In this document: positions 8,533 through 17,930 of the stretch, one piece after another
How positions within the stretch are numbered: the stretch's first letter is position 1
Layout of the letters: each line of letters begins with the position of its first letter
Source of the DNA: FEN-1297 sp963834015
GTDB taxonomy: Bacteria > Bacteroidota > Ignavibacteria > Ignavibacteriales > Ignavibacteriaceae
DNA: 64,000 nt
Assembly (NCBI GenBank): GCA_963834015.1
Contig: CAWIAG010000004.1
Span: 2,046,001 to 2,110,000, forward strand
Direction: 5' to 3'
Position numbers and translations under genes: made by a program
The notes under the pieces: generated by a model
Database searches by the model: none
The model's input: the letters and a program-made list of their open reading frames with translations, nothing else
What the model was told of the DNA's origin: nothing

Positions 8533-9894
8533 ATGAATAAAACCAGGGCACATTTAATGAACAAGAAATTGTTATTTGCAACCGTAGTTTCTGCACTGGG
8601 CAGTTTCCTATTTGGATTTGATACTGCAGTAATATCAGGCACCACCAAATTTATATCACATTACTTTCAGTTATCCGATACTACTCTTGGTATTACAGTA
8701 TCGATAGCTCTTTGGGGAACTGTAATAGGTTCTATTGCCGTTGGAAAGCCGGGGGATTTTTACGGCAGAAAGATTATGCTGTCTTTTTGCGGAGTACTTT
8801 ACTTTATTTCTGCTTTTGGCTGTGCACTTGCAGATAATTGGTATATCCTGCTTTTTTCAAGGTTTATCGGCGGACTTGCAATTGGCGGGGCCTCTGTTAT
8901 GGCGCCGATGTATATAGCTGAAATTGCTCCGGGAAGATTAAGAGGCAGGCTTGTTGCTGTAGCTCAGTTCAATATTGTCTTCGGTATTCTTGTTGCCTTC
9001 TTTTCAAATTATCTTCTTGTAAATTTGGGCACCGCAAGCTGGCGTTGGATGTTTGGTGTTATGACTATTCCTGCTACAATATTTTTCTTATTATTGTTTC
9101 TTGTGCCCGAAAGTCCGCGTTGGCTTGTTAAAAAAAATAGAGCCGGTGAGGCAAAAGAGGTATTGAAATCAGTTGGCGCCGAAGATGTAGAAAGTGAACT
9201 TGAAGATATAGTAAACTCTTTAAAAGAAGAATCCGGTAAAGGAGTTACAAAGTTATTCCAGAAGAAATACAACTTTGTAATAATGTGTGCGGTTTTGCTT
9301 GCAATTTTCAATCAATTATCAGGAATAAATGTTATTATGTACTATGCCCCTATGATCTTTGAAAAGGCGGGTGCCAGCACAGGAGCGGCTATGCTACAGG
9401 CGGTTGCTGTAGGAATAACAAATATGTTATTTACAATAATAGCAATGTTTTTTATAGATAAACTTGGCAGAAAAACGCTGTTATTAATAGGAGCAGTTGG
9501 GATGTGTGTATCCCTTGCATGCGCAGGAGTTCACTATTTTAATGAGAATTTATTCGGCGGTGCCGGAGTTGTCATTTTTATTCTTGGATTTATAGCATTT
9601 TTTGCTTTTTCACAAGGAGCTGTAATCTGGGTATTTCTTGCCGAAATATTTCCTAATAAAATTAGGGCAAAAGGCCAGGCCCTGGGATCATTTACACATT
9701 GGATAATGAATGCAATTATAGGTCTCGTTTTCCCGTTAGCGTTAACTAAATTCGGTGGCGGCAGCGTATTTATGTTCTTCTCGGTAATGATGATACCGTT
9801 CTTTTTCTTTGTATGGATGAAGCTTCCCGAAACCAAAGGAAAATCTCTAGAAGAACTTGAAAAATTTATAGTAAAGACTCGGGAGTTAAATTAA
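8533..9894 (+). CDS. MFS sugar porter (GLUT/XylE type)
   Basis: A 453-residue, twelve-helix inner-membrane transporter of the sugar porter family, which moves hexoses or pentoses by proton symport or uniport. Family signatures are all present: FLFGFDTAVISG in helix 1, GRKIML between helices 2 and 3, PESPRWLVKKNR before the central loop, QLSGINVIMYYAP in helix 7, DKLGRKTLLL between helices 8 and 9, and PETKGKSLEELE at the C-terminus. The length is normal. The start at 8533 has no clear ribosome site; the ATG at 8557, eight codons later, has AGGG about 9 bases upstream and is an equally good choice. The gene is alone between two sensor-kinase genes. The substrate cannot be told from sequence alone. 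Confidence 0.93.
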   Translation: MNKTRAHLMNKKLLFATVVSALGSFLFGFDTAVISGTTKFISHYFQLSDTTLGITVSIALWGTVIGSIAVGKPGDFYGRKIMLSFCGVLYFISAFGCALADNWYILLFSRFIGGLAIGGASVMAPMYIAEIAPGRLRGRLVAVAQFNIVFGILVAFFSNYLLVNLGTASWRWMFGVMTIPATIFFLLLFLVPESPRWLVKKNRAGEAKEVLKSVGAEDVESELEDIVNSLKEESGKGVTKLFQKKYNFVIMCAVLLAIFNQLSGINVIMYYAPMIFEKAGASTGAAMLQAVAVGITNMLFTIIAMFFIDKLGRKTLLLIGAVGMCVSLACAGVHYFNENLFGGAGVVIFILGFIAFFAFSQGAVIWVFLAEIFPNKIRAKGQALGSFTHWIMNAIIGLVFPLALTKFGGGSVFMFFSVMMIPFFFFVWMKLPETKGKSLEELEKFIVKTRELN

Positions 9895-10139
9895 AGATTT
9901 TTTTAAGGCGTCGAATAAAACCGGATAAATTCTAACTTCTTATTCTATTCCGCTTTAAAAAAAAGAAATTCGGCGGTTCTCTTTTTTAATTTAATAAAAT
10001 AATTATATTATAATTTGCAACAAACCGTGAGGATAAGTACATTAATTATAGCATGAAATTAGAATTGTTTTTAATGTATAAAAAAATAACTGACTAAGAT
10101 AATTTATATCCGTATAGTATTAATTCTATAGGATTTAAT

Positions 10140-13100
10140 TTGAAAATATTCTTTACTTATTTCGTATCTAAAATTCTGCTCCTTATTTCCTTTCTTAATT
10201 TATTAGATTATATAAGAAATTCTAATAAAAATTACTCCGAAAATGAATACATTGATCGTCCTGATCTGATTATTAAAGATTTAGCCAAGGGCTCCGGGAA
10301 AGATTTAAATTTTGTTTGTATACAAAGGGGAAAAAACTACAATAACTTTTATTCAACTGGCGCTTCAGCTAAAAGAAATGCAGTTTCATTTTCTACTTTA
10401 ATGTTTTGTAACACTCGTTGGGCAGTTGATTTAACTTCACGGGTGGAACTCGCAACTGAATTTGGAAATAAATCATGGCTTGGATTATCGATATTATTAT
10501 TTGTCTTTGTGAGTTTTGTTGTTTTAGTAATTTGGTATATTATCAAAGTTTATACAATAAAAATAAGAACTGAAGAGCAATTTAAAAATAGTAAGGAAAA
10601 GGAATTATTAGTAAAACAGTTTGCTGAAAAAGAGAAGCAGTATGTTGAACTGTTCGATAACCATCTTATTCCAATGTGGGTATATGATTGCAATTCTCTG
10701 AAATTTTTAATGGTTAACCGAGCAGCAATTCATCATTACGGTTTTACTCGTGAAGAATTTTTATCAATGAACATTAATGATATCATGGGGGTAACAGAAT
10801 GGATGGAGCCGGTTCCGGGTTCAACCCTTTCCGGTAATGATATTGTGATTGCTGACAATTTAATACATAAAAGGAAAGACGGTGGTTTAATCAGCGTAGA
10901 AATTAATTCGTATCGATTGCCTGTAAAAAACGGAGTTCATTCTCGTTTAGTAATTTCTAAAGATGTAACTGAGAAGAAAAAAATAGAAAAGGAATTAAAA
11001 GAGAGCGAAAAAAAATACAGGCAGCTTATTGAAAATGCTATGCTTGGAATTTTAGTAACAGATATCGATGGTAAAATTCTCTTTGCTAATTTAAAAGTTT
11101 GCGATATGACAAATTATACTCCCGGAGAATTTACTTCGCTTAATATTATTGATACTTATATAGATGAGGATTATGAACTGGCAAAGTACCGGCTTCAAAT
11201 CGTCTGGGTAAATGAACATTTAAATATTGAAAGAAAATTCAAACGAAAAGACGGTTCGTCCTTTTACGCCGAAGTTAGTATTTCAAAACTGGATGAGAGC
11301 AGTTACCAGATCTTCGTAAAAGATATATCCGACCGTAAAAAAGCCGAAGAAGAATTACTAAAAAGTAAAAATCTATACCAGTCTTTTATTAATGATGATT
11401 TAACCGGGGTTTTTATCTCGACTCCTTCAGGGCGAATGCTTGCTTGTAATCCTTCTCTACTGCAAATATTAGGGTTTAAGAGCCTTGAAGAAATCCAGGA
11501 TTATGATTTATATAATTTATATCCCAGGCGTAAAGACAGGAATAATTTACTTAGGAGGTTAACCGAATCTAAAACATTAAAAAATTTAGAAATTGAGCTT
11601 TGTAATAAACAAGGTAGCCGGATATTTGTCATGGAAACGCTAATCGGTACTTTTAATTCTGAGGATGAACTGACTGAAATTAAAGGCTATATAATTGATA
11701 TAACCGCTAAAAAAATTGTAGAAATTCAGTTAAAAAAAATCTCCCAAATTGTCGAGCAGAGCCCATTTTCTATTATAATAACTGATTTAAATGGAATGAT
11801 CGAATATGCTAATCGGCAATACTTAGAAACACATGGGTTTTCTCTCAGAGAAATAAAGGGTAGAAGTTATTCGAATTTGGAAAACGGTTTACAATTAACG
11901 GAAAATAGTAAGACGTTTCTTAATTTATTAAATTCAGATTTGGATTGGAAAGGTGAACTCAAATACGTTAATAAAGGTATGGTCAACTGGGAGTTTATAA
12001 CTACTTTTACCATAAATCTTACGGGTGATACAACTCATAGAGGAATAATAAAAGAAAATATTACGGATAAAAAGCTTGGTGAAGAATCTTTAATTAAGTC
12101 TGAAACTCAGCTCAGATCAATTTGGGAAAATACTTCTGATGCAATGCGACTTACAAATGAAGAGGGAATTGTTCTGAATGTCAATGATGCATATTGTAGA
12201 TTATTTAGAAAAACTCGGCAGGAACTGGTAGGCTTTCTATTCTATATAATCTATAAAGATTATGATGAAAAATTATCGGATAATATTAAAAAATGTTACG
12301 CAGAGCGGACAAAAAATGATATAATAGAATTCGAAAGCATTCTATGGGACTCGGCAAAAGTTTGGGTTGAATTGGAAAATTCATTTATTGAAATTGAAAA
12401 CGAACCACTGCTGTTGTTAAGTATTTTTAGAGATATTACCGTTAGAAAGGACGCAGAACTTCAACTTATTGCTGCTAAAGAAAAAGCTGAAGAATTAAAT
12501 ATATTAAGAACTAACTTCCTTGAAAATATCAGCCATGAGTTCAGAACTCCAATGATCGGGATTCTGGGATTTTCTCAATTACTATCCGTCAATTTAGATG
12601 ATGAAGATTTCCGGGAGATGGCTGGTACTATTTATCTTAATGGGAAACGATTATTAAGAACAATGGACATGGTAATTGATCTTTCAAGAATTCAATCCAA
12701 TAAATTAGATCTTGAATTGAGGGAGTTGAATATTTGTGAGGTGGTAGTAAATGAATTAAAGATTTTTGAAATTGAAGCGCAAAATAAAGGTCTATATCTG
12801 AAATTAGTAATGAACGAGGGAAATATTTTTGCAAGGCTGGATGAGAGATTATTTTTGCAGATATTTGACAATCTGTTAAGTAATGCTATTAAGTTTACAT
12901 ATAAAGGCGGGATTACTGTTGAAGTATACACGGAAAATTCAGTGAACAAATTATTCCCCGTAATTAAAGTATCTGATACGGGTATCGGGATTGAAAAAGC
13001 ATTTATTGATTTAATTTTTCACGATTTTAGGCAGGCGAGCGAAGGCTTTAAACGCAGGTTTGAAGGAGTAGGCCTGGGCTTATCTATTTCTAAAAAATTT

Positions 13101-13622
13101 GCTGAAATTATGAACGGTACTCTAAACGTCGAGAGTGTATTCGGGGAGGGCTCAGTATTTATACTAAAATTCCCCCATCAGGAAAAACTGAATTCAATAA
13201 GTGAAAAAGAAAAAGAAAAAGGTCAGGCTGTTGAATCAAAAAACCTGGAAAAGAATAAAATTTTACTTGTTGATGACGATGAAAATACTTATGAAATAAT
13301 CAAACTTACATTGAAAAACATCTGTCACGTTGATTTTGCTGAAACCGGTGAAAAAGCTTTGCTTTTGGTAAATAAGAAAAAGTATGATATTATATTAATG
13401 GATATAATTTTAGGCTATGGAATGAATGGGATTGAAACAACAAAAGAAATTAGGAAAATTAAAAAATATGCCAAAATACCTATTGTCGCCTTATCAGCTT
13501 ATGCAATGGATGAAGATAAAGTTAAATTTGTTGCAGAGGGGTTAACTCATTATCTTGCCAAGCCGTTTGATCTTAATCATTTCAGGCAGTTTATTACTAA
13601 ATTAATTGATACTAAAAAATAA
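10140..13622 (+). CDS. Multi-PAS hybrid histidine kinase with C-terminal receiver
   Basis: A 1160-residue hybrid sensor. It starts at a TTG with AGGA 6-7 bases upstream. Two membrane helices (about 4-22 and 115-138) enclose a roughly 90-residue outer domain without recognised motifs. About five PAS domains follow (roughly 160-770), separated by the usual ITEKKK/DISDRKKAEEEL linkers. HisKA has its His in ISHEFRTP (about 797), the HATPase domain ends with GVGLGLSISKKF, and a C-terminal receiver (about 1040-1155) has the acidic cluster VDDDE, phospho-acceptor D in ILMDIILG and K in LAKPF. All phosphotransfer residues are present, so it can autophosphorylate and pass phosphate to its own receiver. 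No output domain or adjacent regulator is visible; a separate phosphotransfer protein would be needed. Confidence 0.9.
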   Translation: MKIFFTYFVSKILLLISFLNLLDYIRNSNKNYSENEYIDRPDLIIKDLAKGSGKDLNFVCIQRGKNYNNFYSTGASAKRNAVSFSTLMFCNTRWAVDLTSRVELATEFGNKSWLGLSILLFVFVSFVVLVIWYIIKVYTIKIRTEEQFKNSKEKELLVKQFAEKEKQYVELFDNHLIPMWVYDCNSLKFLMVNRAAIHHYGFTREEFLSMNINDIMGVTEWMEPVPGSTLSGNDIVIADNLIHKRKDGGLISVEINSYRLPVKNGVHSRLVISKDVTEKKKIEKELKESEKKYRQLIENAMLGILVTDIDGKILFANLKVCDMTNYTPGEFTSLNIIDTYIDEDYELAKYRLQIVWVNEHLNIERKFKRKDGSSFYAEVSISKLDESSYQIFVKDISDRKKAEEELLKSKNLYQSFINDDLTGVFISTPSGRMLACNPSLLQILGFKSLEEIQDYDLYNLYPRRKDRNNLLRRLTESKTLKNLEIELCNKQGSRIFVMETLIGTFNSEDELTEIKGYIIDITAKKIVEIQLKKISQIVEQSPFSIIITDLNGMIEYANRQYLETHGFSLREIKGRSYSNLENGLQLTENSKTFLNLLNSDLDWKGELKYVNKGMVNWEFITTFTINLTGDTTHRGIIKENITDKKLGEESLIKSETQLRSIWENTSDAMRLTNEEGIVLNVNDAYCRLFRKTRQELVGFLFYIIYKDYDEKLSDNIKKCYAERTKNDIIEFESILWDSAKVWVELENSFIEIENEPLLLLSIFRDITVRKDAELQLIAAKEKAEELNILRTNFLENISHEFRTPMIGILGFSQLLSVNLDDEDFREMAGTIYLNGKRLLRTMDMVIDLSRIQSNKLDLELRELNICEVVVNELKIFEIEAQNKGLYLKLVMNEGNIFARLDERLFLQIFDNLLSNAIKFTYKGGITVEVYTENSVNKLFPVIKVSDTGIGIEKAFIDLIFHDFRQASEGFKRRFEGVGLGLSISKKFAEIMNGTLNVESVFGEGSVFILKFPHQEKLNSISEKEKEKGQAVESKNLEKNKILLVDDDENTYEIIKLTLKNICHVDFAETGEKALLLVNKKKYDIILMDIILGYGMNGIETTKEIRKIKKYAKIPIVALSAYAMDEDKVKFVAEGLTHYLAKPFDLNHFRQFITKLIDTKK

Positions 13623-13998
13623 ATTGCCCTGTCACCTTTAATAACTAAATTTATTTTAATCGAATAATTATTATTATATTTAATAAAAACTTGAATTATT
13701 AATGTTTGAATATTTTAATAGTTTGGATGAAGAGGATAACAATCATTTAGATTAGAATTATCTATTGTCTTATTAATTTATTGAAGTAAAATATGAGAGA
13801 TATCATAAAAACTATATCATAACAAAAATTTTAAATTAAGACTAAGGACACAAGAATATACCGTCACAACACTTAATCTTAATTCTCAAAGTAATAAGAT
13901 AGTAATTAGTTAATTTAAAACTATCTATACTATCGAAGAATAATTAAGTGGGTTAAAATTATCTTTGAATAAAAACTATCGGAACAGAAAAATTAATA
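13623..13998. other. Intergenic gap of 376 bp
   Basis: AT-rich spacer between two kinase genes in the same direction. Apart from the possible promoter at 13960-13967, nothing recognisable was seen. Confidence 0.5.
13960..13967 (+). promoter_or_regulatory. Possible Bacteroidetes-type -7 element (TATCTTTG)
   Basis: TATCTTTG fits the TAnnTTTG -7 consensus of Bacteroidetes promoters and ends 31 bases before the kinase start at 13999. I do not see a matching TTTG at the -33 position, and the motif is common by chance in AT-rich DNA, so this is weak. Confidence 0.3.
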
Positions 13999-14802
13999 AT
14001 GAACATACAAAACAAAAAGAAATCAATTAAAATACTCGATACAAAATCAAAAGAGGGAAAAAAGAAAATCAATCCTGCTTCAGGAAATATAACAAACTCG
14101 GGAGATCAAAATGGTTATATGTCAATTTTATCCCATGAAATAAGAACTCCTTTGGCAACTATCTGTTCTTCTGCAGATCTAATACAAAGAATTAATAAAA
14201 AGGAGGTATCTAAAAATGAAACCGGCAGTGATCCTCGTATTAAAGAACATGCAGTAAAAATCAGAGAGTTTGCTTATAGAGTAATCGAACTGTTAGATAC
14301 TATAATTGCTTTAAACAATTTAGAAACAGGTAATTATTCTTGTTCATCGGATAATATAGAGATAATTCCTTTATTTAATAACTTGATTGAAAAAGTTGAA
14401 ATGGATTATGCCCAAATTCCTGAAATTAAAACGGAATTTAAATTGGAAGAAAGTTGCTGTCTGGCTGATAAGAAATTATTAGACCTTATCTTTTCAAATC
14501 TAATTTCAAATGCAATTAAATTTTCAAGAAATAATGACATTGTAAACATTAATGTGAAGTTAATTGATTCCGTTATAAAATTTGAAATTATAGACCGGGG
14601 TATCGGTATTCCGAAGTCGGATAAATCAAAACTTTTTGATCCGTTTTTTCGTGGAAGTAATGCCGGAGAAACATCAGGCAACGGTTTGGGGATGTTTATT
14701 ATAAAAAAAACAGTAAAGCTGCTCAAAGGTAAGATTAGCTTTAGAAGTAAAATAATGGTTGGTTCCAAATTCAGGGTGGAAATACCGGTAAAATTAAAAT
14801 AA
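13999..14802 (+). CDS. Short cytoplasmic sensor histidine kinase
   Basis: A 267-residue kinase with no membrane segment and no sensory domain. A charged, lysine-rich N-terminus (about 1-45) is followed by HisKA with His in LSHEIRTPLATI (about 51), then an HATPase domain with the N box (SNLISNAIKFSR), G1 (DRGIGIP) and G2 (SGNGLGMFII). It resembles the kinase core of larger hybrid proteins, standing alone. Input must come from a partner or from interaction with another kinase; the neighbouring 1160-residue hybrid kinase in the same direction is a candidate, but 376 bases separate them. No regulator gene follows. Confidence 0.88.
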   Translation: MNIQNKKKSIKILDTKSKEGKKKINPASGNITNSGDQNGYMSILSHEIRTPLATICSSADLIQRINKKEVSKNETGSDPRIKEHAVKIREFAYRVIELLDTIIALNNLETGNYSCSSDNIEIIPLFNNLIEKVEMDYAQIPEIKTEFKLEESCCLADKKLLDLIFSNLISNAIKFSRNNDIVNINVKLIDSVIKFEIIDRGIGIPKSDKSKLFDPFFRGSNAGETSGNGLGMFIIKKTVKLLKGKISFRSKIMVGSKFRVEIPVKLK

Positions 14803-15001
14803 ATATTTGGTACGGGAATTATTTTAAAATCGTCTAAAAAAATAATTTAGTTAATATTTTTGAATATTTAATAAATAAATTTTATGTTTTATCTATAGTG
14901 TTTTTTAATAAAAGTTTGGTCTAATTAAAGTGCATTAAGGTAATAATAATGTTTCTACCGGAAGAAGAAGCCTTAGTTTAACGTTAAAAAAAAATTTATG
15001 T

Positions 15002-15109
15002 TTATTCCCTGTTTCTCGCCTTATAAGCTATATAGGAACCTCCAATAACAATAACAGCGCCAAGGAAAAAAATTCCTAATGAAAATAAGATTACTGAAAA
15101 TAATTCCAT
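15002..15109 (-). CDS. Small single-helix membrane protein (35 aa)
   Basis: A short open frame with one long hydrophobic helix (about residues 4-27) and a positively charged tail ending YKARNRE. It is the downstream member of a tandem pair with the 36-residue frame at 15241-15351. Both have the pattern short N-terminus, one helix, then SYI-A/V-YK followed by Arg/Lys/Asn, which suggests they are related and real. The ribosome site is weak. I do not recognise the family; size and shape resemble small helper subunits of membrane complexes (KdpF, CcoQ and the like), but no sequence motif assigns it. Confidence 0.5.
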   Translation of the reverse strand: MELFSVILFSLGIFFLGAVIVIGGSYIAYKARNRE

Positions 15110-15240
15110 ATAATTTACCGTCAATTAATAATTAAATATTAAATTAGTTTATCGAATATTGATCACGGCATTGAATAGATTGTTAGTTTACCAGTTCCGG
15201 AGTTTTGCCGGCATGCTTATAAATTAAAAAATTATAAAAA

Positions 15241-15351
15241 TCATGCTTTCTTGTTTTTAATCTTATAAACAATATATGAGCATAAAAGAACAGCTATAAA
15301 AAATCCTAAGAAAACTGCAGCCGCAAGCATTACTAAGGAACTTTGATCCAT
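15241..15351 (-). CDS. Small single-helix membrane protein (36 aa)
   Basis: It starts MDQSSLVML, has one hydrophobic helix (about residues 6-28) and ends with SYIVYKIKNKKA. It lies 131 bases upstream of its look-alike at 15002-15109, on the same strand. GAG lies 4-5 bases upstream of the ATG, so the ribosome site is weak. The shared SYI-x-YK boundary and basic tail are the main reason to call both real. The function is unknown. Confidence 0.5.
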   Translation of the reverse strand: MDQSSLVMLAAAVFLGFFIAVLLCSYIVYKIKNKKA

Positions 15352-15711
15352 TTTATCTCATTTAAATTGATTCAGGAAAAAAAAATTCCTGTTGATAAGA
15401 TTAAATGATAAATTTACTATGCGTAACTAACTAAAAATAATGTACATTATAATTAAAAAATCGCCTAAAGGTATAAAGCATCCGATAAACGTTAATTCTT
15501 AACCGATATAATGTTTAACATGGCCAGACTAATTTTCAAATAGTTATGCTTTGATATTTATCTTAATAAAATATTTTAATTACCTGATAAGCTTATCAAA
15601 TAAATGATAATCTTAACGTTACATAAATCACTTTATTTTTTGAAAGAACCTATTGTCACGAATTTAGGATTGAATTATTAATCTGGATAATTTAATAATA
15701 AGGAATAAATT
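15352..15711. other. Intergenic gap of 360 bp
   Basis: AT-rich sequence between the divergent small membrane proteins and the SMR-type transporter. The only structure noted is the short repeat GATAAGCTTATC at 15587-15598. No gene was seen. Confidence 0.4.
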
Positions 15712-16035
15712 ATGGCATATTATATCTGGCTGATTTTAATTGTTGCTTCTATACTTGAAGTCGGAGGTGACGCTGTGATTCGCAAAGGCCTTCGCGGGAA
15801 CAGTCCTGCTGCTATTATTATTGGTTGTGTTCTGTTAAGTAGTTATGCCATTATGGTAAATGTAATGAAATGGGATTTTTCAAAGATATTCGGAATTTAT
15901 GTGGCATTCTTTGCATTGGTTAGTGTTTTATTTGGACGGTTATTATTTAAAGAAACAATTCCCTTTTCTACATGGCTTGGATTAGCGGTAATTATTTGCG
16001 GAGCTGCAATTATTCAATTTGGGAGCAAAATTTAA
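15712..16035 (+). CDS. Small four-helix transporter of the SMR/DMT type
   Basis: A 107-residue protein with four predicted membrane helices and the typical SMR length. The conserved membrane-embedded glutamate of the family is present in helix 1 (E16, in ASILEVGGD), and the fourth helix (WLGLAVIICGAAIIQFG) fits the family dimer helix. SMR proteins work as dual-topology dimers that export cationic compounds or guanidinium in exchange for protons. AAGGAATAAATT precedes the ATG. The gene stands alone. The substrate is unknown; it may be a divergent member rather than a classical multidrug pump. Confidence 0.75.
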   Translation: MAYYIWLILIVASILEVGGDAVIRKGLRGNSPAAIIIGCVLLSSYAIMVNVMKWDFSKIFGIYVAFFALVSVLFGRLLFKETIPFSTWLGLAVIICGAAIIQFGSKI

Positions 16036-16217
16036 ATGTTGCTTCACTTGATGTACTATCTGGAATAACCATTTTCTCCTTATGTCCGCGGAAACTGTTG
16101 TATATTATTTTGCTCAGAAGTTTCTACTAATATTAATCAATATTTTGTCATATTAAACATGTTTAATTAGATTTCATGGTAAAGTGTTAATTATTAATTT
16201 TAATCACGGAGATATAT

Positions 16218-16880
16218 ATGCGGCCGCTGATATTTGATCTTGATGGTACACTTATTGACACGGTTTATGCCCATGTTTTTTCTTGGCAGCGTGCTCTTGC
16301 GGAATCAGGTATGACTATAGAAGGTTGGAGAATTCATAGAAAGATCGGAATGAGCGGCGGTCTGTTTACACGCGCTGTTGCACGGGAGCTCAATAGGGAA
16401 CTCAGACAGGATGAAGTCGAAAAACTTCAGAACAGGCATAGTGAATTATTCGGGCAGCTTTTACCTGAACGGCAGCCTTTACCCGGTGCGGTTGAACTTC
16501 TGAAATATTTAAATGATGAAAAAATTACTTATGGTATTGCTACCTCCGGCAGGCGGCCGGATATAAATCCTTCACTGAAATCTCTTGGAGTTGGCGGGAA
16601 TATTGTTGTAATTGAACGCGGCGATGTTTTGCGGGCTAAACCTGAACCGGATCTTTTTTTAGCCTGCCAGCAGAGAATGAACGTCCGTGCCGAGGATTGC
16701 TATGTGGTTGGCGATGCTGTGTGGGACTTACTTGCAGCACGAAGGGCAGGTATGCTTAGTATCGGCTTGTTAAGCGGCGGGTATGGAGAGGATGAGTTAA
16801 GCCGTGCCGGCGCCTACCGTGTTTACAGGGATCCATTGGAACTCCTCAATTCTCTTGATGAACTTGGAGTAATACCTTAA
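16218..16880 (+). CDS. HAD-superfamily hydrolase (phosphoglycolate-phosphatase-like)
   Basis: A 220-residue soluble HAD subfamily IA phosphatase. Motif I is FDLDGTLIDT (nucleophile D7, acid D9), motif II is the S/T in IATSG, motif III is the K in RAKPEPDLF, and motif IV is VVGDAVWD. A helical cap lies between motifs I and II. Likely substrates are small phosphate esters such as phosphoglycolate or sugar phosphates. The start is well supported by GGAG 7-8 bases before the ATG. Two 60-base lines counted by hand are 47 and 50 percent G+C, clearly above the surrounding genes, and codons such as CGG and GCG are frequent, which suggests acquisition from another genome. It is a single gene with gaps on both sides. 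Confidence 0.88.
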   Translation: MRPLIFDLDGTLIDTVYAHVFSWQRALAESGMTIEGWRIHRKIGMSGGLFTRAVARELNRELRQDEVEKLQNRHSELFGQLLPERQPLPGAVELLKYLNDEKITYGIATSGRRPDINPSLKSLGVGGNIVVIERGDVLRAKPEPDLFLACQQRMNVRAEDCYVVGDAVWDLLAARRAGMLSIGLLSGGYGEDELSRAGAYRVYRDPLELLNSLDELGVIP

Positions 16881-17293
16881 AAAATACCAAAAAATTGCTG
16901 AGCCGTAACAATTATTGTGCGTAATAAATGTGAGAATTAATACAAATGCCACATCGGAATATATAAAACTAATTTTGCTTTATTAAAAAACAAAAAGTTT
17001 TGAAGTAGCCGGCCCAATAAATTTACCGGATAAATTACTCTTCTATCCGGTTAGATATAAACTGTATTCTTTATCTTCGAAATTTAATTGTCCATCTAAG
17101 TTGTTAAATAATAATTACTTAACTATAATGAAAATCATTCTGTCAGGTAATTCACTCCCCAAATAAGTCTGTTTACAATGTATATCTACCGCTTACAACA
17201 ATTAGGGACTAAACTTTTATAACCAGTTGCCGATAATGTATACAAGTCTGGATTCTATATCCAAAAATAAAAATAACTAAATAGAGGTAAATC
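16881..17293. other. Intergenic gap of 413 bp before the pilus locus
   Basis: The gap contains a hairpin at 17025-17051 (8-bp perfect stem ACCGGATA/TATCCGGT, 11-base loop) and, just before it, AAGTAGCC, the start of a motif repeated elsewhere in the window. The 3' part should hold the promoter of the pilin gene, whose ATG is preceded by AGAGGT. No gene was seen. Confidence 0.45.
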
Positions 17294-17797
17294 ATGAGAC
17301 GCAATATGTTCAAATTGGTCGCAGTTGTTGTATTCACAACATTAGCTGTGACTTCATCTTTTGCTCAGGTATCAGCAAGTGCAACCGCAACTGCAAGTAT
17401 CATCGCTCCATTAACTATTACTGAATCAGCTAACATGAATTTTGGAACATTAATTCCAAGTACCACGGCTGGAACTGTTGTATTAAGTCCTGCAGGTGCC
17501 TTAACTCCTACTAACGTTACACCGTCGGGAAGCGGAGTTACTGCAGCTTCATTCGCTATAACCGGTACTGGTTCTCTAACCTTTTCAATAACACTTCCGG
17601 CAGATGGTTACCAAATTACATCCGGTGCAAATAATATGGTACTTAATTCTTTTTCAAGCAGCCTGGGTGCTTCAGGATCATTATCTGGCGGAACTGCAAC
17701 TTTAAATGTTGGTGCAACATTAGTCGTTGGTGCTAGCCAGGCATCAGGTACATATACTAATGGAACAGGTTTTCAGGTTACTGTAAATTATAACTAA
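17294..17797 (+). CDS. DUF4402 pilin-like secreted protein (putative major subunit)
   Basis: A 167-residue exported protein. A signal peptide (about 1-25, cleaved after SSFAQ) is followed by one DUF4402 domain with the usual beginning (TASIIAPLTITESANMNFGTL) and a C-terminal strand ending FQVTVNYN. The protein is rich in Ser, Thr, Gly and Ala and has no Cys in the mature part. DUF4402 proteins have the immunoglobulin-like fold of chaperone-usher pilus subunits, in which an N-terminal extension donates a strand to the next subunit; the alternating SASATATASI stretch could serve as that extension. A strong terminator lies directly after the gene while the chaperone and usher follow downstream, so this subunit is expected to be made in excess. 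This is inferred to be the main structural subunit of a pilus or surface fibre. Confidence 0.85.
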   Translation: MRRNMFKLVAVVVFTTLAVTSSFAQVSASATATASIIAPLTITESANMNFGTLIPSTTAGTVVLSPAGALTPTNVTPSGSGVTAASFAITGTGSLTFSITLPADGYQITSGANNMVLNSFSSSLGASGSLSGGTATLNVGATLVVGASQASGTYTNGTGFQVTVNYN

Positions 17798-17813
17798 AAT
17801 AAATTATTTTACA

Positions 17814-17843
17814 GAAAAAACGCTGCTTCGCAGCGTTTTTTTT
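17814..17843 (+). terminator. Strong intrinsic terminator after the pilin gene
   Basis: The stem is CGCTGC/GCAGCG with loop TTC, extended by an A6 tract on the left pairing with the start of a T8 tract on the right. It is a classical rho-independent terminator 16 bases after the pilin stop codon. It would give high pilin mRNA and only partial read-through into the chaperone-usher genes. Confidence 0.92.
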
Positions 17844-17930
17844 GTATTTTTGCTTAATAAATCAGAATTATATGAAAAGAAATAATGAATTACTTAATTA
17901 AATCATTTCATTAAAATAACTAGACATAAA

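Noticed and set aside
15002..15351. Assignment of the two tiny membrane proteins to KdpF or CcoQ
   Set aside because: Size and topology fit, but no sequence motif does and neither kdpABC nor a cytochrome oxidase operon is adjacent.
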